Shown here: piece by piece, positions 29,979-41,627 of the stretch | Position numbering within the stretch: the first letter of the stretch is position 1 | How the letters are laid out: the number at the start of each line of letters is the position of its first letter | Origin: Sphingomonas arenae | Lineage (GTDB): Bacteria > Pseudomonadota > Alphaproteobacteria > Sphingomonadales > Sphingomonadaceae | Direction: 5' to 3' | Assembly: GCF_016924655.1 (NCBI RefSeq) | Contig: NZ_JAFFJU010000001.1 | Coordinates: forward strand, 372,001 to 436,000 | DNA length: 64,000 nt | The notes under the pieces: generated by a model | The model's input: the letters and a program-made list of their open reading frames with translations, nothing else | Told to the model about the DNA's origin: nothing | The model's database searches: none | Translations under genes and position numbers: made by a program

Positions 29979-30938
29979 GTGAGCCAGCCGCTTCCTCTCG
30001 CCGATCTGTTTCAGGCTCTCGCCGATCCTACGCGGCTGAGAATCCTCGCTCTTTTGAGAACGATGGAACTGTCGGTCGGGGAATTGGCGCAAGTTCTCGC
30101 GCAGAGCCAGCCGCGGGTTTCGAGACACATCAAGATTCTTACGGACGCAGGCCTGGTGGAGCGCCGCAAGGAGGGAAGCTGGGTGTTTCTCACCCTTGGA
30201 CGGGCAGAGCTTGCAACCGCGCTGTTCGCGCTCACCGACGTCGCCGAGGAGGACAGTTCCAAGCGAGTCTTCGCGGCCGATTCGGCAAGGCTCTCGGCCG
30301 TGCGCCAGGACCGGACCGAGGCTGCTGCTCGCTACTTCGCCGCGCATGCGGGCGTGTGGGACGAAATCCGGTCGCTTCAGGTCGCAGAGAGCGAGGTCGA
30401 GGCAGCGATCAGCCGTGCACTAGGCGGAGACCCGCTTGGCCGGCTCGTCGACATCGGGACCGGGACCGGACGGATGATCGAGTTGTTCGGTCGTCGTTCG
30501 ACGGACGCCGTGGGCATCGACAAGAGTTCCGAGATGCTGCGGGTGGCTCGGGTGAAGCTTGAAGCCGCCGACGTTCGGGCAAGCTTGCGGCAAGGCGACA
30601 TGTACGCCCTCCCGCTCGAGGATGGCAGCGCCGACGTCGTTCTGCTGCACCAGGTCCTGCACTACGCCCACAACCCGGCTGCGGCGATTACGGAGGCTGC
30701 GCGGCTGCTGGTACCGGGCGGACGTCTGCTGATCGTGGACTTCGCGCTGCACGAGCGGGAGGAGCTCCGGCTGCGCGACGCCCATGCCCGCCTTGGCTTT
30801 GCGGACGAAGCCGTGGTGGGCTGGCTGGAGGCTGCTGGTCTCAGCGGCAGCGTCGTCGAACATCTGGTAGGCGGAGAGCTGACGGTCACGCTGTGGGCGG
30901 GCGACAAGCAGGCGCTGCGCGCGCGGAGGGCCGCATGA
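29979..30938 (+). CDS. ArsR-family regulator fused to a SAM-dependent methyltransferase domain
   Basis: A 319-residue two-domain protein. Residues 1-90 are an ArsR winged helix (LADPTRLRILALLRTMELSV, then the recognition segment AQSQPRVSRHIKILTDAGLV). Residues about 120-310 are a class I methyltransferase with motif I at 157-164 (VDIGTGTGR), an acidic residue at GIDKSS and DVVLLHQVLHY. The arsenic-binding cysteines of ArsR are absent. Such fusions ahead of methionine genes are seen in alphaproteobacteria, where they likely sense SAM or S-adenosylhomocysteine; a SahR-like role is my inference. Start is GTG; ATGA overlap with metF. Confidence 0.88.
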   Translation: MSQPLPLADLFQALADPTRLRILALLRTMELSVGELAQVLAQSQPRVSRHIKILTDAGLVERRKEGSWVFLTLGRAELATALFALTDVAEEDSSKRVFAADSARLSAVRQDRTEAAARYFAAHAGVWDEIRSLQVAESEVEAAISRALGGDPLGRLVDIGTGTGRMIELFGRRSTDAVGIDKSSEMLRVARVKLEAADVRASLRQGDMYALPLEDGSADVVLLHQVLHYAHNPAAAITEAARLLVPGGRLLIVDFALHEREELRLRDAHARLGFADEAVVGWLEAAGLSGSVVEHLVGGELTVTLWAGDKQALRARRAA

Positions 30939-31858
30939 GCCCCGCGGCACTGGCACCTGTCCCACCGCCGGAACCGGCTCCCTTGTTCGCCCACACCTGC
31001 GGCGACATCGGTGTCAGCTTCGAGTTTTTCCCGCCGAAGACCGACGCCATGGCCGACACGCTGTGGCGCTCAATCGAGATGCTTGCGCCGCTGCATCCCC
31101 GCTTCGTGTCGGTAACTTATGGCGCAGGCGGCTCAACCCGCGAGCGCACCCACGCAACCGTGGAGCGGATCGTCCGTGAAACGCATCTTCCTGCCGCCGC
31201 GCACCTCACCTGCGTGGACGCAACCCGGGGCGAGATCGACGAGATCGCTCGGGAATATTGGGACATTGGCGTCCGTCATATCGTGGCGCTGCGGGGCGAC
31301 CCGCCGGAGCCTGGCCGTCCCTACGAGGCCCATCCAGATGGGTATGCCGATGCCGCCGCACTGGTGGAGGGGCTGAAGAAAGTTGCTCCGTTCGAGATCA
31401 GCGTTGCCTGCTACCCCGAGACCCACCCGCAGGCGAGCTGCCCAGACGCGGACCTCGACAACCTGAAGCGCAAGGTCGACGCCGGGGCCGACCGGGCGAT
31501 CAGTCAGTTCTTCTTCTCGGCGGACAGCTTCTTCCGCTTCCGCGATCGTGCCGCCGCCGCAGGCATCCGGGCGGAGATCGTCCCCGGCATTTTGCCCGTG
31601 AGCAACGTTTCACAAACCCGAAAGTTTGCCGGGCTTTGCGGAGCCGCCATTCCGGCGTGGCTGGAGGATAAGTTCGAGGGTCTGGACGAGCTCCCGGCGG
31701 CGCGCCAGCTCGTTGCGGCCACCATCGCTTCGGAGCTCTGCGGCCAGCTTTATGCCGGTGGGGTCCGCCACTTCCATTTCTATACGCTCAACCGGGCGGA
31801 GCTGGCCTATGCCATCTGCCACCTGCTGGGCGTCCGAGCGAAAGCCGTGACCGCGTGA
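30935..31858 (+). CDS. metF: Methylenetetrahydrofolate reductase
   Basis: FAD enzyme reducing 5,10-methylene-THF to 5-methyl-THF for methionine synthase. The 307-residue product has FEFFPPKTDAMADTLWRSIE near the start and the FAD-binding YGAGGSTRERTHATVERIV. The catalytic Asp/Glu region LRGDPPEPGRPYEAHPDGYA and QFFFSADSFFRFRDRAAAAG follow. The start is ATG overlapping the regulator stop (ATGA) and its own end overlaps the metH N-part GTG (GTGA), so three genes are tightly coupled. The frame open upstream lies in the regulator. Confidence 0.96.
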   Translation: MSPAALAPVPPPEPAPLFAHTCGDIGVSFEFFPPKTDAMADTLWRSIEMLAPLHPRFVSVTYGAGGSTRERTHATVERIVRETHLPAAAHLTCVDATRGEIDEIAREYWDIGVRHIVALRGDPPEPGRPYEAHPDGYADAAALVEGLKKVAPFEISVACYPETHPQASCPDADLDNLKRKVDAGADRAISQFFFSADSFFRFRDRAAAAGIRAEIVPGILPVSNVSQTRKFAGLCGAAIPAWLEDKFEGLDELPAARQLVAATIASELCGQLYAGGVRHFHFYTLNRAELAYAICHLLGVRAKAVTA

Positions 31859-32901
31859 GCCCTGCCCAAGCCTTCCGATCCGCTGCAGCGAAACGTATCC
31901 TCGTCAAGGATGGCGCCTTCGGAACCGCGATCCAGCGCGCGGGGCTGAAGGAGGCGTGCTATCGTGGCGACCTGGCGCTGAACAAGGATCAGAAGGGCAA
32001 TAACGACCTGCTCTGCCTGACGCGCCCGGAGCTGATCGCGGAAATCTGCGAAGGCTATGCGGCGGCGGGCGCGGACGTGCTGGGTACGAACAGCTTCAAT
32101 GCGAACCGGATCAGCCAGGCCGATTATGGCGCGGAGCATCTGGTCACGGAGATGAACATCGCCTCGGCCAGGATCGTGCGGGAGGTTGCCGAGCGGCAGG
32201 CGCAGAAGGATGGCCGCCGTCGCTTCGTTGCCGGAGCGCTGGGGCCGACCAACAAAACGCTGTCGCTGTCCCCTGACGTGAACGATCCCGCCTACCGCGA
32301 GGTGGATTTCGACACGTTGAAGCAAGTGTACCGCGAACAGGTTGATGCGCTGGTCGAGGGCGGGGCCGATTTCATCCTGATCGAGACCATTTTTGACACG
32401 TTAAATGCCAAAGCGGCCATCATGGCGACCCTGGAATCGCAGCAAAATGTCGGCCGCGAGCTGCCAATCATGATTTCCATGACGCTAACCGACCTTTCCG
32501 GACGCAATCTGTCGGGACACACGGTGGAAGCCTTCTGGGCGAGCGTCCGGCACGCGCGACCGCTGACCATCGGGCTCAACTGTTCGTTCGGAGCGGCCCA
32601 GTTGAGGCCGCACCTGGCCGCGTTGTCGCGGCAGGCGGATGCGCTGGTCATGGCCTACCCCAATGCCGGTCTGCCCAACGAACTGGGGGAGTATGACGAG
32701 GCTGCCGAGGAGACGGCGGCGCAGGTGCGCGAGTGGGCCGAGGAGGGCCTCATCAACATCGTGGGCGGTTGCTGCGGGACGACCCCGCAGCACATCGCGG
32801 CGATCGCGGAAGCGGTGAAGGACTTCCCCCCGCGGACCCTGCCGACGGCGCCGCGGACGACCCTGCTCGCGGGGCTCGAACCAATGGTTCTCGCCGCCTG
32901 A
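31855..32901 (+). CDS. metH: Methionine synthase, N-terminal part (homocysteine-binding domain)
   Basis: Stand-alone 348-residue homocysteine S-methyltransferase domain, equivalent to the first module of E. coli MetH. It binds zinc through Cys243 ([10 protein letters not shown]) and Cys306-Cys307 ([10 protein letters not shown]). The N-terminal [15 protein letters not shown] is the substrate-loop region. Start is GTG at 31855. One base separates it from the second part, which carries folate and cobalamin modules. Together the two parts have 1219 residues, close to the 1227 of E. coli MetH, so the enzyme works as two polypeptides. Confidence 0.95.
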   Translation: MSPAQAFRSAAAKRILVKDGAFGTAIQRAGLKEACYRGDLALNKDQKGNNDLLCLTRPELIAEICEGYAAAGADVLGTNSFNANRISQADYGAEHLVTEMNIASARIVREVAERQAQKDGRRRFVAGALGPTNKTLSLSPDVNDPAYREVDFDTLKQVYREQVDALVEGGADFILIETIFDTLNAKAAIMATLESQQNVGRELPIMISMTLTDLSGRNLSGHTVEAFWASVRHARPLTIGLNCSFGAAQLRPHLAALSRQADALVMAYPNAGLPNELGEYDEAAEETAAQVREWAEEGLINIVGGCCGTTPQHIAAIAEAVKDFPPRTLPTAPRTTLLAGLEPMVLAA

Positions 32902-32902
32902 C

Positions 32903-35518
<2,616 letters not shown>

Positions 35519-35588
35519 ACTTGCCGTCGCGAGCGGGATGATGAGTCCATTCCTCTAGACTCTGTCGCAAGGCCCTGCAGGAGGCCCG

Positions 35589-35650
35589 GCGCTCACCCTG
35601 GGCTTGTCGAAGGGTGGGGAAAGACGCTTCGACAGGCTCAGCGTGAGCGC
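35589..35650. repeat. Inverted-repeat element, copy 2
   Basis: Arms GCGCTCACCCTGGGCTTGTC(GAAG) and CTTCGACAGGCTCAGCGTGA(GCGC) face each other around a short purine-rich spacer. It lies between the metH stop and the DsbD-like gene and could form a terminator-like stem for the methionine operon. Same family as 24278, 40869, 48528 and 56567. Confidence 0.85.
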
Positions 35651-35710
35651 ATGCCCCGGTCCTCGGGAGGGATTGCTTCACCTTCGGTTCGCAATGACGC
35701 TATTGGGCTG

Positions 35711-37711
35711 ATGCTTCGCTTCTTCCTTCTGCTGCTGACCTTCCTTGCTGCGCACCCGGCCGCCGCGCAGCTGCGGCCATCCGGCAACACCGCGATCACG
35801 CCTCAGCTGGTCGTGGATGGGCCAGTGCGGCCCGGGAGCGAGGTCGACCTCGCCATCGTGATGACCCCGGAAGCGGGTTGGCACGGCTATTGGGAGAACC
35901 CGGGCGACGCGGGCCAGTCGATGAGCGTGGAGTGGCAGCTGCCACAGGGCACGAGCGTGGGACCGCTGCGCTATCCGGTGCCCGAGCGGCTGACGATCGC
36001 CGGCCTCATGAACTATGTCTACAAGGGGCCCTACGCGGTGCTCACCCGGCTGAAGGTTCCGGCGAATGCCAGCGGGATCCTGCCGGTCCGGGCCGAGGCG
36101 CAATGGCTGGCCTGCACCGACAAGATCTGCGTGCCCGAGCAGGGAAGCCTCTCCCTCGACATCCCGATTGGAGGCGGGCCTGACGAGAGTGCCCGCTTCG
36201 ACGAATGGCGGCAGAAGCTGCCTCGCCCCCTCGGTAGCCCGACCAGGTTCGCCCTGAGCAGGGACAAGCTCCGCCTCGCCATTCCGCTGCCGCGGAGCGT
36301 CACGATTGGCGAGCCCTATGTCTTTCCGGCCGAGGACGGGACGGTCGATTATGCCGGCGAGCAGCAGTTCCGGCGATCGGGCGACACGCTGGTTGCAGAG
36401 CTTCCGCGCCGTTCCGGAGAGCCGCGGCGCTTTTCCGGAGTGCTGTCGCTGGGGGACGGGCGCGGGCTGTCGTTCGAGGCGGTTCCGGGGCCTGTGCCCG
36501 AAGGCGGGCGGCCACTTGGGGGTGACGGAGCGGACGCGATCCTGCTGGCGGTGCTCGGCGCGCTGGTCGGCGGACTGTTGCTCAACCTCATGCCATGCGT
36601 GTTCCCGATTCTTGCGCTGAAGGCGCTGGCGCTCGCCAAGGCGGGCTCGGGCGAGCGGGAAGCTCGGCGCGACGCGCTGGCGTACACGGCCGGGGCAGTG
36701 ATCGGAACGGGCGCGCTGGGGCTGATCCTGTTGGCAATCCGAGCAGGAGGAAGCGCGGCCGGCTGGGCCTTCCAGCTTCAGGACCCCCGGACCATTCTCA
36801 TCCTGCTGCTGCTGTCGGTCGCGATCACGCTTAATCTGCTGGGGCTGTTCCGGCTGCCCGTGATCGGTGGAGAGACCAGCCCTCGAAGCGGGTTCGCAAC
36901 GGGCGCGCTTGCGGCGTTCGTGGCGACGCCCTGCGCAGGTCCGTTCTTGGGGGCTGCCCTGGGGACCGCGCTGCTGCTGCCGGCGGCCGGCGCGGTGCTG
37001 GTGTTTGCGGCGCTCGGCCTGGGGCTGGCGATCCCCTTCCTGCTGGTCGCTTTCGTGCCCGCGCTGCGGCGTCGCCTGCCCAGGCCGGGTCCATGGATGC
37101 AGCGACTCCAGCGCTTCCTCGCCATTCCGATGGCCGCGACGGCCGCGGGCTGCCTGTGGCTGCTGTGGCGGCAGGGCGGCTGGAGTCCGCTGCTGGCCGG
37201 AACCGTGGCGGTCGTTCTGCTGGGGTTCGCGCTGGCGCTTGCGGGTCGGCGGCAGCGCTCGGGTCAGCCGGCGCTGGGTCCGGCCGTGGTGCTGGCGCTG
37301 GTTGCGGCGTCTTTGCCGATCCTGGGCCTCGGACGCGGGGAAATGGCGGTGGCGAGCCGCGTACCTACGGGAACCGCGCAGTGGAGCGAAGAGCGGGTCG
37401 CAGCCGCACTCAAGGAGGGCCGGCCGGCGTTCGTCTACTTCACCGCGGACTGGTGCCTGACGTGCAAGGTCAACGAGGCCGGAGCGATCAACAGGGACAG
37501 CGTGCGCGAAGCATTCAAGGCCAATCGCGTAGAGCTGCTCGCGGGCGACTGGACCAACGGCGATCCGGCGATCACCCGCTTCCTCGAAAGCCGCGGCCGA
37601 GCGGGCGTGCCGCTCTACCTGTGGTATGAGCCGGGGCAGGCCGAGCCGGAGGAGCTGCCGCAGGTGCTCACTCCCGGCATGCTGACGGAGCGGGCGCAGC
37701 GCCGGGGCTGA
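35711..37711 (+). CDS. DsbD/ScsB-like thiol:disulfide interchange protein
   Basis: Carries electrons from cytoplasmic thioredoxin across the inner membrane to periplasmic thiols. The 666-residue product has a signal peptide (MLRFFLLLLTFLAAHPAAA), an N-terminal periplasmic domain with a Cys pair at 135 and 140 (WLACTDKICVPE), a hydrophobic core with helix cysteines (LLNLMPCVFPILALKAL and VATPCAGPFLGAALG), and a thioredoxin domain with CLTC at 582-585 (ADWCLTCKVNEAG). The layout is alpha-beta-gamma, as in DsbD or ScsB. The frame is open 20 codons upstream, but ATG 35711 starts the signal peptide. The exact partner is unknown. Confidence 0.88.
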   Translation: MLRFFLLLLTFLAAHPAAAQLRPSGNTAITPQLVVDGPVRPGSEVDLAIVMTPEAGWHGYWENPGDAGQSMSVEWQLPQGTSVGPLRYPVPERLTIAGLMNYVYKGPYAVLTRLKVPANASGILPVRAEAQWLACTDKICVPEQGSLSLDIPIGGGPDESARFDEWRQKLPRPLGSPTRFALSRDKLRLAIPLPRSVTIGEPYVFPAEDGTVDYAGEQQFRRSGDTLVAELPRRSGEPRRFSGVLSLGDGRGLSFEAVPGPVPEGGRPLGGDGADAILLAVLGALVGGLLLNLMPCVFPILALKALALAKAGSGEREARRDALAYTAGAVIGTGALGLILLAIRAGGSAAGWAFQLQDPRTILILLLLSVAITLNLLGLFRLPVIGGETSPRSGFATGALAAFVATPCAGPFLGAALGTALLLPAAGAVLVFAALGLGLAIPFLLVAFVPALRRRLPRPGPWMQRLQRFLAIPMAATAAGCLWLLWRQGGWSPLLAGTVAVVLLGFALALAGRRQRSGQPALGPAVVLALVAASLPILGLGRGEMAVASRVPTGTAQWSEERVAAALKEGRPAFVYFTADWCLTCKVNEAGAINRDSVREAFKANRVELLAGDWTNGDPAITRFLESRGRAGVPLYLWYEPGQAEPEELPQVLTPGMLTERAQRRG

Positions 37712-37754
37712 GCGGCATTGTCGCCTCCGGCCCGAGCCGCTAGGCCGCAGCCCC

Positions 37755-38975
37755 ATGGACCTGCCCTCCCCCACTATCGAAGATATCCGCGCCGCCGCTG
37801 CCCGCATCGAAGGGGCCGTCCTGCGCAGTCCGACGCTGAAGAGCCGGACCCTGTCGGAGATCACGGGGGCGGAGGTCTACCTGAAGTTTGAGAACCTGCA
37901 GTTCACCGCCGCCTACAAGGAGCGCGGCGCGCTGAACAAGCTGCTCCACCTGGATGCGGACGAGCGTCGCCGGGGCGTGATCGCGGCCAGCGCGGGCAAC
38001 CACGCGCAGGCGGTGGCCTACCACGCCAAGCGCCTCGGCATCCCGGTGACCATCGTCATGCCAAAGCCCACGCCCACCGTGAAGGTGATGCAGACGGAGG
38101 AGCATGGCGCACGGGTAATCCTGTTCGGCGAGCGCTTCGACGATGCCTACGCCCATGCGCGGGAGCTGGAGGCCGCCGAGGGGCTGGTCTTCGTGCATCC
38201 GTTCGACGATCCGCACATCATCGCGGGCACGGGCACGATCGCGCTGGAGATGATCGCGGCCGTGCCGGAGCTCGACACCCTGGTGGTGCCGATCGGGGGC
38301 GGCGGGCTGATCTCAGGCGTCGCGATCGCGACCAAGACGCTGCGGCCGGACATCGAGGTCGTCGGGGTGGAGGCGGAGCTCTACCCGTCGATGAAGAATG
38401 TCATTGACGGCACCGAGACGGCGATTGGCGGCGACACGCTGGCCGAGGGCATCGCGGTCAAGGAGCCGGGCGAGCTCACGCGGCGGATCATCCGGGAGAG
38501 GGTAGACCGGATCGACCTGGTGGCCGAGCGGGACATCGAGCATGCGGTGGCGCTGCTGGTCGCGATCGAAAAGACCGTGGTCGAAGGCGCCGGCGCGGCG
38601 GGGCTGGCGCGCATCCTGGCGGAGCCGGAGCGGTTCCGGGGCAGAAAGGTCGGGACGATCCTGTGCGGCGGGAACATCGACACGCACCTGCTGGCCAACG
38701 TGCTGATCCGCGAGCTGGTGCGTTGCGGGCGGATCGCGCGGCTGCGGATCGCGGCGCAGGACCGGCCGGGTGCGCTGGCCGCAATCACGGCCAAGTTCTT
38801 CGAGGTCGGCGTGAACATCATCGAGACCAACCACCACCGGATCTTCACCCGGCTGCCGGCCAAGGACACGGTCATCGAAGTGGAATGCGAAGCGCGGGAT
38901 TCGGAGAGCATCGACCGGCTGGTGGCGAAGCTGGAGGAGGCGGGATTCCACGTGACGCGAGCCTCGCTGGACTAG
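37755..38975 (+). CDS. ilvA: Threonine ammonia-lyase (biosynthetic or catabolic) with ACT domain
   Basis: PLP enzyme that deaminates threonine (and serine) to 2-oxobutanoate, the first step of isoleucine synthesis. The 406-residue product has the PLP lysine at about 55 (FTAAYKERGALN), the phosphate-binding loop VVPIGGGGLISG, and a C-terminal ACT-like region (RPGALAAITAKFFEVGVNII). One ACT domain and ~400 residues resemble the shorter type (TdcB or IlvA of alphaproteobacteria). It starts about 40 bases after the DsbD-like gene. Confidence 0.9.
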   Translation: MDLPSPTIEDIRAAAARIEGAVLRSPTLKSRTLSEITGAEVYLKFENLQFTAAYKERGALNKLLHLDADERRRGVIAASAGNHAQAVAYHAKRLGIPVTIVMPKPTPTVKVMQTEEHGARVILFGERFDDAYAHARELEAAEGLVFVHPFDDPHIIAGTGTIALEMIAAVPELDTLVVPIGGGGLISGVAIATKTLRPDIEVVGVEAELYPSMKNVIDGTETAIGGDTLAEGIAVKEPGELTRRIIRERVDRIDLVAERDIEHAVALLVAIEKTVVEGAGAAGLARILAEPERFRGRKVGTILCGGNIDTHLLANVLIRELVRCGRIARLRIAAQDRPGALAAITAKFFEVGVNIIETNHHRIFTRLPAKDTVIEVECEARDSESIDRLVAKLEEAGFHVTRASLD

Positions 38976-39116
38976 GTTTGCGGCCCTCGCGGGGATTTCG
39001 CCTGCCCCGCCTTGGCACAGCTCGCCTCATTAACCACCTTCCTGATGGCTCCACCTCTTTCCAAGAGCGTTGAGCACAAGCATAAACGAGCTCGTAACCA
39101 TCTTGAGGGCGGCCCC

Positions 39117-39929
39117 TTGAGCGCACCGTTTCGCTTTCCGAAGTTTTTCGTCACCTCGCCGAGCCCGTGCCCGTACCTGCCCGGCAAGGTGGAGCGGAAG
39201 GTGTTCACCGAATTGTCGGGCGCCCATGCCGGTGAACTGAACGAGGCGCTCGGGCGGATCGGGTTCCGCCGGAGCCAGTCGGTGGCGTATCGCCCGAGCT
39301 GCATCGATTGCAGCGCCTGCGTGTCGGTGCGGGTCGTCGCGGACGAGTTCGAGCCCACCCCCACCCAGCGCAAGTTGATGCGGCGTCACGCCGACCTGGA
39401 GGTGACGGCCTGCAAGCCGTGGACGACCCAGGAGCAGTTCGACCTGCTGCGCCGCTATCTTGCCATCCGCCATCCGGGCGGCGGCATGGCTGAGATGGAC
39501 GAGAACGACTTCGCCGACATGGTCGAGCAGACCCCCGTGCGGACCTTCGTGGTGGAGTATCGCGAGCCGTCGGTGAACGGCCGGCCGGGCAAGCTGGTCG
39601 GCGCCTGCCTCAGCGACCAGCAGGGCGATGGGCTGAGCATGATCTATAGCTTTTACGATGCCGGTCCGTCGGCGCGCAAAGGGCTGGGCACCTTCATCAT
39701 CCTCGACCATATCACCCGGGCCGCCCGCGCCGGCCTGCCCTATGTGTACCTTGGCTACTGGGTCGAGGGATCGGACCGGATGGGCTACAAGGCCAACTTC
39801 CGGCCGCTGGAGCGGCTGGGCCGCGACGGTTGGCGGCGGTTCGAAGCGCCGCAGGGACGACTCCCCGCCGACCGCGGCGTGACGCACGCGGCACCGACTG
39901 AGCGGCGGCTGGGACTGCTCAAGGTCTAG
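39117..39929 (+). CDS. bpt: Aspartate/glutamate leucyltransferase (N-degron pathway)
   Basis: Transfers leucine from Leu-tRNA to N-terminal Asp or Glu, marking proteins for ClpAP. The 270-residue product from the TTG at 39117 starts [20 protein letters not shown] and contains [14 protein letters not shown], the cysteine pair [14 protein letters not shown], and the GNAT-like core [26 protein letters not shown] ribosome site stands before TTG. The frame is open 35 codons upstream but that part does not resemble the family. Length fits. Also known as Bpt or ATE-like. Confidence 0.9.
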   Translation: MSAPFRFPKFFVTSPSPCPYLPGKVERKVFTELSGAHAGELNEALGRIGFRRSQSVAYRPSCIDCSACVSVRVVADEFEPTPTQRKLMRRHADLEVTACKPWTTQEQFDLLRRYLAIRHPGGGMAEMDENDFADMVEQTPVRTFVVEYREPSVNGRPGKLVGACLSDQQGDGLSMIYSFYDAGPSARKGLGTFIILDHITRAARAGLPYVYLGYWVEGSDRMGYKANFRPLERLGRDGWRRFEAPQGRLPADRGVTHAAPTERRLGLLKV

Positions 39930-39937
39930 AGCCGCGC

Positions 39938-40252
39938 ATGGGGTCCGAGCTTCCCGTCCGGGACAATCGCGAGGAGGAACGGTTCGAGATCGTGCTCGAC
40001 GATGGGGAGGTCGCCTTTGCCGAGTACAAGCGGCTGAAGAACGCCATCCTGTTCCCGCACACCGTAGTTCCGCCGAAGCATGAGGGCCAGGGGCTCGGCA
40101 GTCGCCTGATCCGGGCGGGATTGGATGCGGCGCGGTCAGAAGGGCTGAAGGTGATGCCGCAGTGCCCCTTCTTCGCGAGCTACATGAAGCGGCATGCCGA
40201 GACTCACGACCTGCTGGACCCCAGCTACGCCAAGCTGCTCGGGCTCGGCTGA
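39938..40252 (+). CDS. Short GNAT-family N-acetyltransferase
   Basis: A 104-residue protein of the short YjdJ/COG2388-type GNAT group. The acetyl-CoA-binding motif is EGQGLGSRLIRAGLDAARSE at about residues 49-68, and the C-terminal CPFFASYMKRHAETHDLLDP matches that group. Substrate unknown; the protein is too short for a full-size GNAT. It lies 8 bases after bpt and probably shares its transcript. The last 28 bases overlap the converging DUF4334 gene. Confidence 0.88.
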   Translation: MGSELPVRDNREEERFEIVLDDGEVAFAEYKRLKNAILFPHTVVPPKHEGQGLGSRLIRAGLDAARSEGLKVMPQCPFFASYMKRHAETHDLLDPSYAKLLGLG

Positions 40253-40800
40253 GGTTCGCGCCGGAGAGTGAAGAAGAAGGGGTTTGCCGACCCCCGGATG
40301 TCCATGGCGCCGAGAACGACGTCCGGGGTGATCATCCGGAAGACGTCGTTGATCGGCAGATCGTCGTAGATCATCGTGGCGGTCGTAACACCGCGATATT
40401 CCGTCAGGCGCAGCCGCGCACGCGCGCGCTTGGTTGCGAGCCACGGCGCGATCTTGCGAAACAGGGCGGCGGAGAGCGGGTGCCTGGCAAGCCCCGGCAA
40501 GCGCTGGATCAGTCCGATCGGCATGATTGCCGGATTGCCCGCGAAGAGCCGGCCGTTGGTCCGGCGGAAGATCAGGGGATCGACATCGTCGGGAGAGCGG
40601 AAGCGCTTGCCGTGCCAGCCCGAGGGTCCGAGCAGTCCGTCGAAGGCGTGGCCGGTGGCCAGCTCTGCGCCGCGCCAGGAGCCCAGGATGGCATCCACGG
40701 GCACGGGCGGTAGGCTGTCGTAGAATCGCAGGACGTCTGGAAGCGGAGCTGCGGGCTCCAACTCGGTTAGGCGAGATAGGTTGTCGGTGTTGTCCGGCAT
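40225..40800 (-). CDS. GXWXG/DUF4334 family protein
   Basis: A 191-residue protein with an N-terminal GXWXG signature (AILGSWRGAELATGHAFDGL, about residues 38-57) and a C-terminal DUF4334 block (LRLTEYRGVTTATMIYDDLP and NDVFRMITPDVVLGAMDIRG). The two segments form a known but functionally uncharacterised pair. There is no signal peptide. It is on the minus strand, overlapping the GNAT gene by 28 bases at the 3' ends. Function unknown. Confidence 0.85.
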   Translation of the reverse strand: MPDNTDNLSRLTELEPAAPLPDVLRFYDSLPPVPVDAILGSWRGAELATGHAFDGLLGPSGWHGKRFRSPDDVDPLIFRRTNGRLFAGNPAIMPIGLIQRLPGLARHPLSAALFRKIAPWLATKRARARLRLTEYRGVTTATMIYDDLPINDVFRMITPDVVLGAMDIRGSANPFFFTLRREPQPSPSSLA

Positions 40801-40868
40801 GGACCGAGTGTCGGACAGGAACGGGACTCGGGCAAGTCCGGCAAAAGAAGGGGAGATGAAGTCTGTTC

Positions 40869-40979
40869 GCGCTCACGCTGAGCTTGTCCAAGCGTACTCT
40901 TCCACCCTTCGACAGGCTCAGGGTGAGCGCGGGTGAGAGGCGGCTCCAACGACCTTGGACAGGCTCGGGGTGGGCGCGG
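40869..40979. repeat. Inverted-repeat element, copy 3, with an extra arm
   Basis: Arms GCGCTCACGCTGAGCTTGTC and CTTCGACAGGCTCAGGGTGA(GCGC) face each other (40869-40930). A third, more diverged arm (CCTTGGACAGGCTCGGGGTG) follows at 40953-40972, so the site holds one complete pair and one extra copy. It lies between the DUF4334 gene and the small protein at 41002. Confidence 0.8.
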
Positions 40980-41001
40980 GTAAAAGTATTGATCGAGCTC
41001 G

Positions 41002-41199
41002 TCAGTCCGCGAGTGCGGTACTCACGGAGCCCTGCTCGTTCGTGTCGCGATAGGCTTTGGTCTTCTTCAGACGCGCCGCCATATTGTCCCAGGCTTCGGC
41101 TGCACTCAGGCAGCGTTCGCGGACGTTGGTCAGGGAGGCCTCGGTCGCTTGCTGACGGCACTCCGCCGCACGCTCCTCATAGAATGTGATGGTCACCAT
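41002..41199 (-). CDS. Small unknown protein, 65 residues
   Basis: The product MVTITFYEERAAECRQQATE is followed by ASLTNVRERCLSAAEAWDNM and AARLKKTKAYRDTNEQGS. Short proteins with the pattern EQAAECR-x-ATLxNVRERCLRSEAAW are familiar from sphingomonads, with two conserved cysteines here at about 14 and 30. It is helical and soluble. Function unknown. It lies downstream of the cold-shock gene, 21 bases from that gene's terminator. Confidence 0.7.
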   Translation of the reverse strand: MVTITFYEERAAECRQQATEASLTNVRERCLSAAEAWDNMAARLKKTKAYRDTNEQGSVSTALAD

Positions 41200-41220
41200 T
41201 CGGTGGTCCTCCTTGAGAAA

Positions 41221-41252
41221 GAGGCTCCTCCGCCGGTGAGCGAAGGAGCCTC
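41221..41252 (-). terminator. Cold-shock gene terminator
   Basis: GAGGCTCCT and AGGAGCCTC form a perfect 9-bp stem around a 14-base loop; on the minus strand TTTCTC follows. It lies just past the csp stop (41261). Confidence 0.75.
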
Positions 41253-41260
41253 CTGTCAGT

Positions 41261-41467
41261 TTAGGCGCTCTGCAGGTTCACTGCGCTGGCCCGGCCGCGC
41301 CGGTCATTCTCGAGCTCGTAGGTGACGCGCTGGTCGCGATCGAGCGTGCGCATTCCGGCGGCCTCAACCGCGCTGATGTGCACGAACGCGTCCGAGCTGC
41401 CGTCCTCCGGCTGAATGAAGCCATAGCCCTTATCGGCGTTGAAGAATTTAACGGTTCCGGTGATCAT
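41261..41467 (-). CDS. Cold-shock domain protein
   Basis: A 68-residue single CSD protein that binds single-stranded nucleic acid. RNP1-type KGYGFIQPEDG and RNP2-type DAFVHISAV are present, in the order GTVKFFNADKGYGFIQPE, then DRDQRVTYELENDRRGRASA. A strong AGGAAGGA ribosome site lies before the ATG and the gap upstream to the MATE gene is 160 bases, in keeping with the long leaders of csp genes. A clear terminator follows. Confidence 0.93.
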   Translation of the reverse strand: MITGTVKFFNADKGYGFIQPEDGSSDAFVHISAVEAAGMRTLDRDQRVTYELENDRRGRASAVNLQSA

Positions 41468-41627
41468 GATGTTGGTTCCTTCCTGAGGCCGATGGCCGAC
41501 CTCTCCAATTGCTAAGAGAGGCGAGCGAGAAGGAAGTGGAGCCGCAAAGCACCGAAGACCGACTGAATGCGACTAGTAGCGAAACCTATATGGGGCCGCG
41601 CGCCCCGATTGCAAACCCGGCCGCGAA

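Noticed and set aside
35651-35710. Longer start of the DsbD-like gene
   Set aside because: The first 20 residues come from the repeat and gap; the signal peptide begins at 35711.
35678-37864. 728-residue minus-strand ORF
   Set aside because: Antisense to the DsbD-like gene, with Arg/Gln-rich, low-complexity translation.
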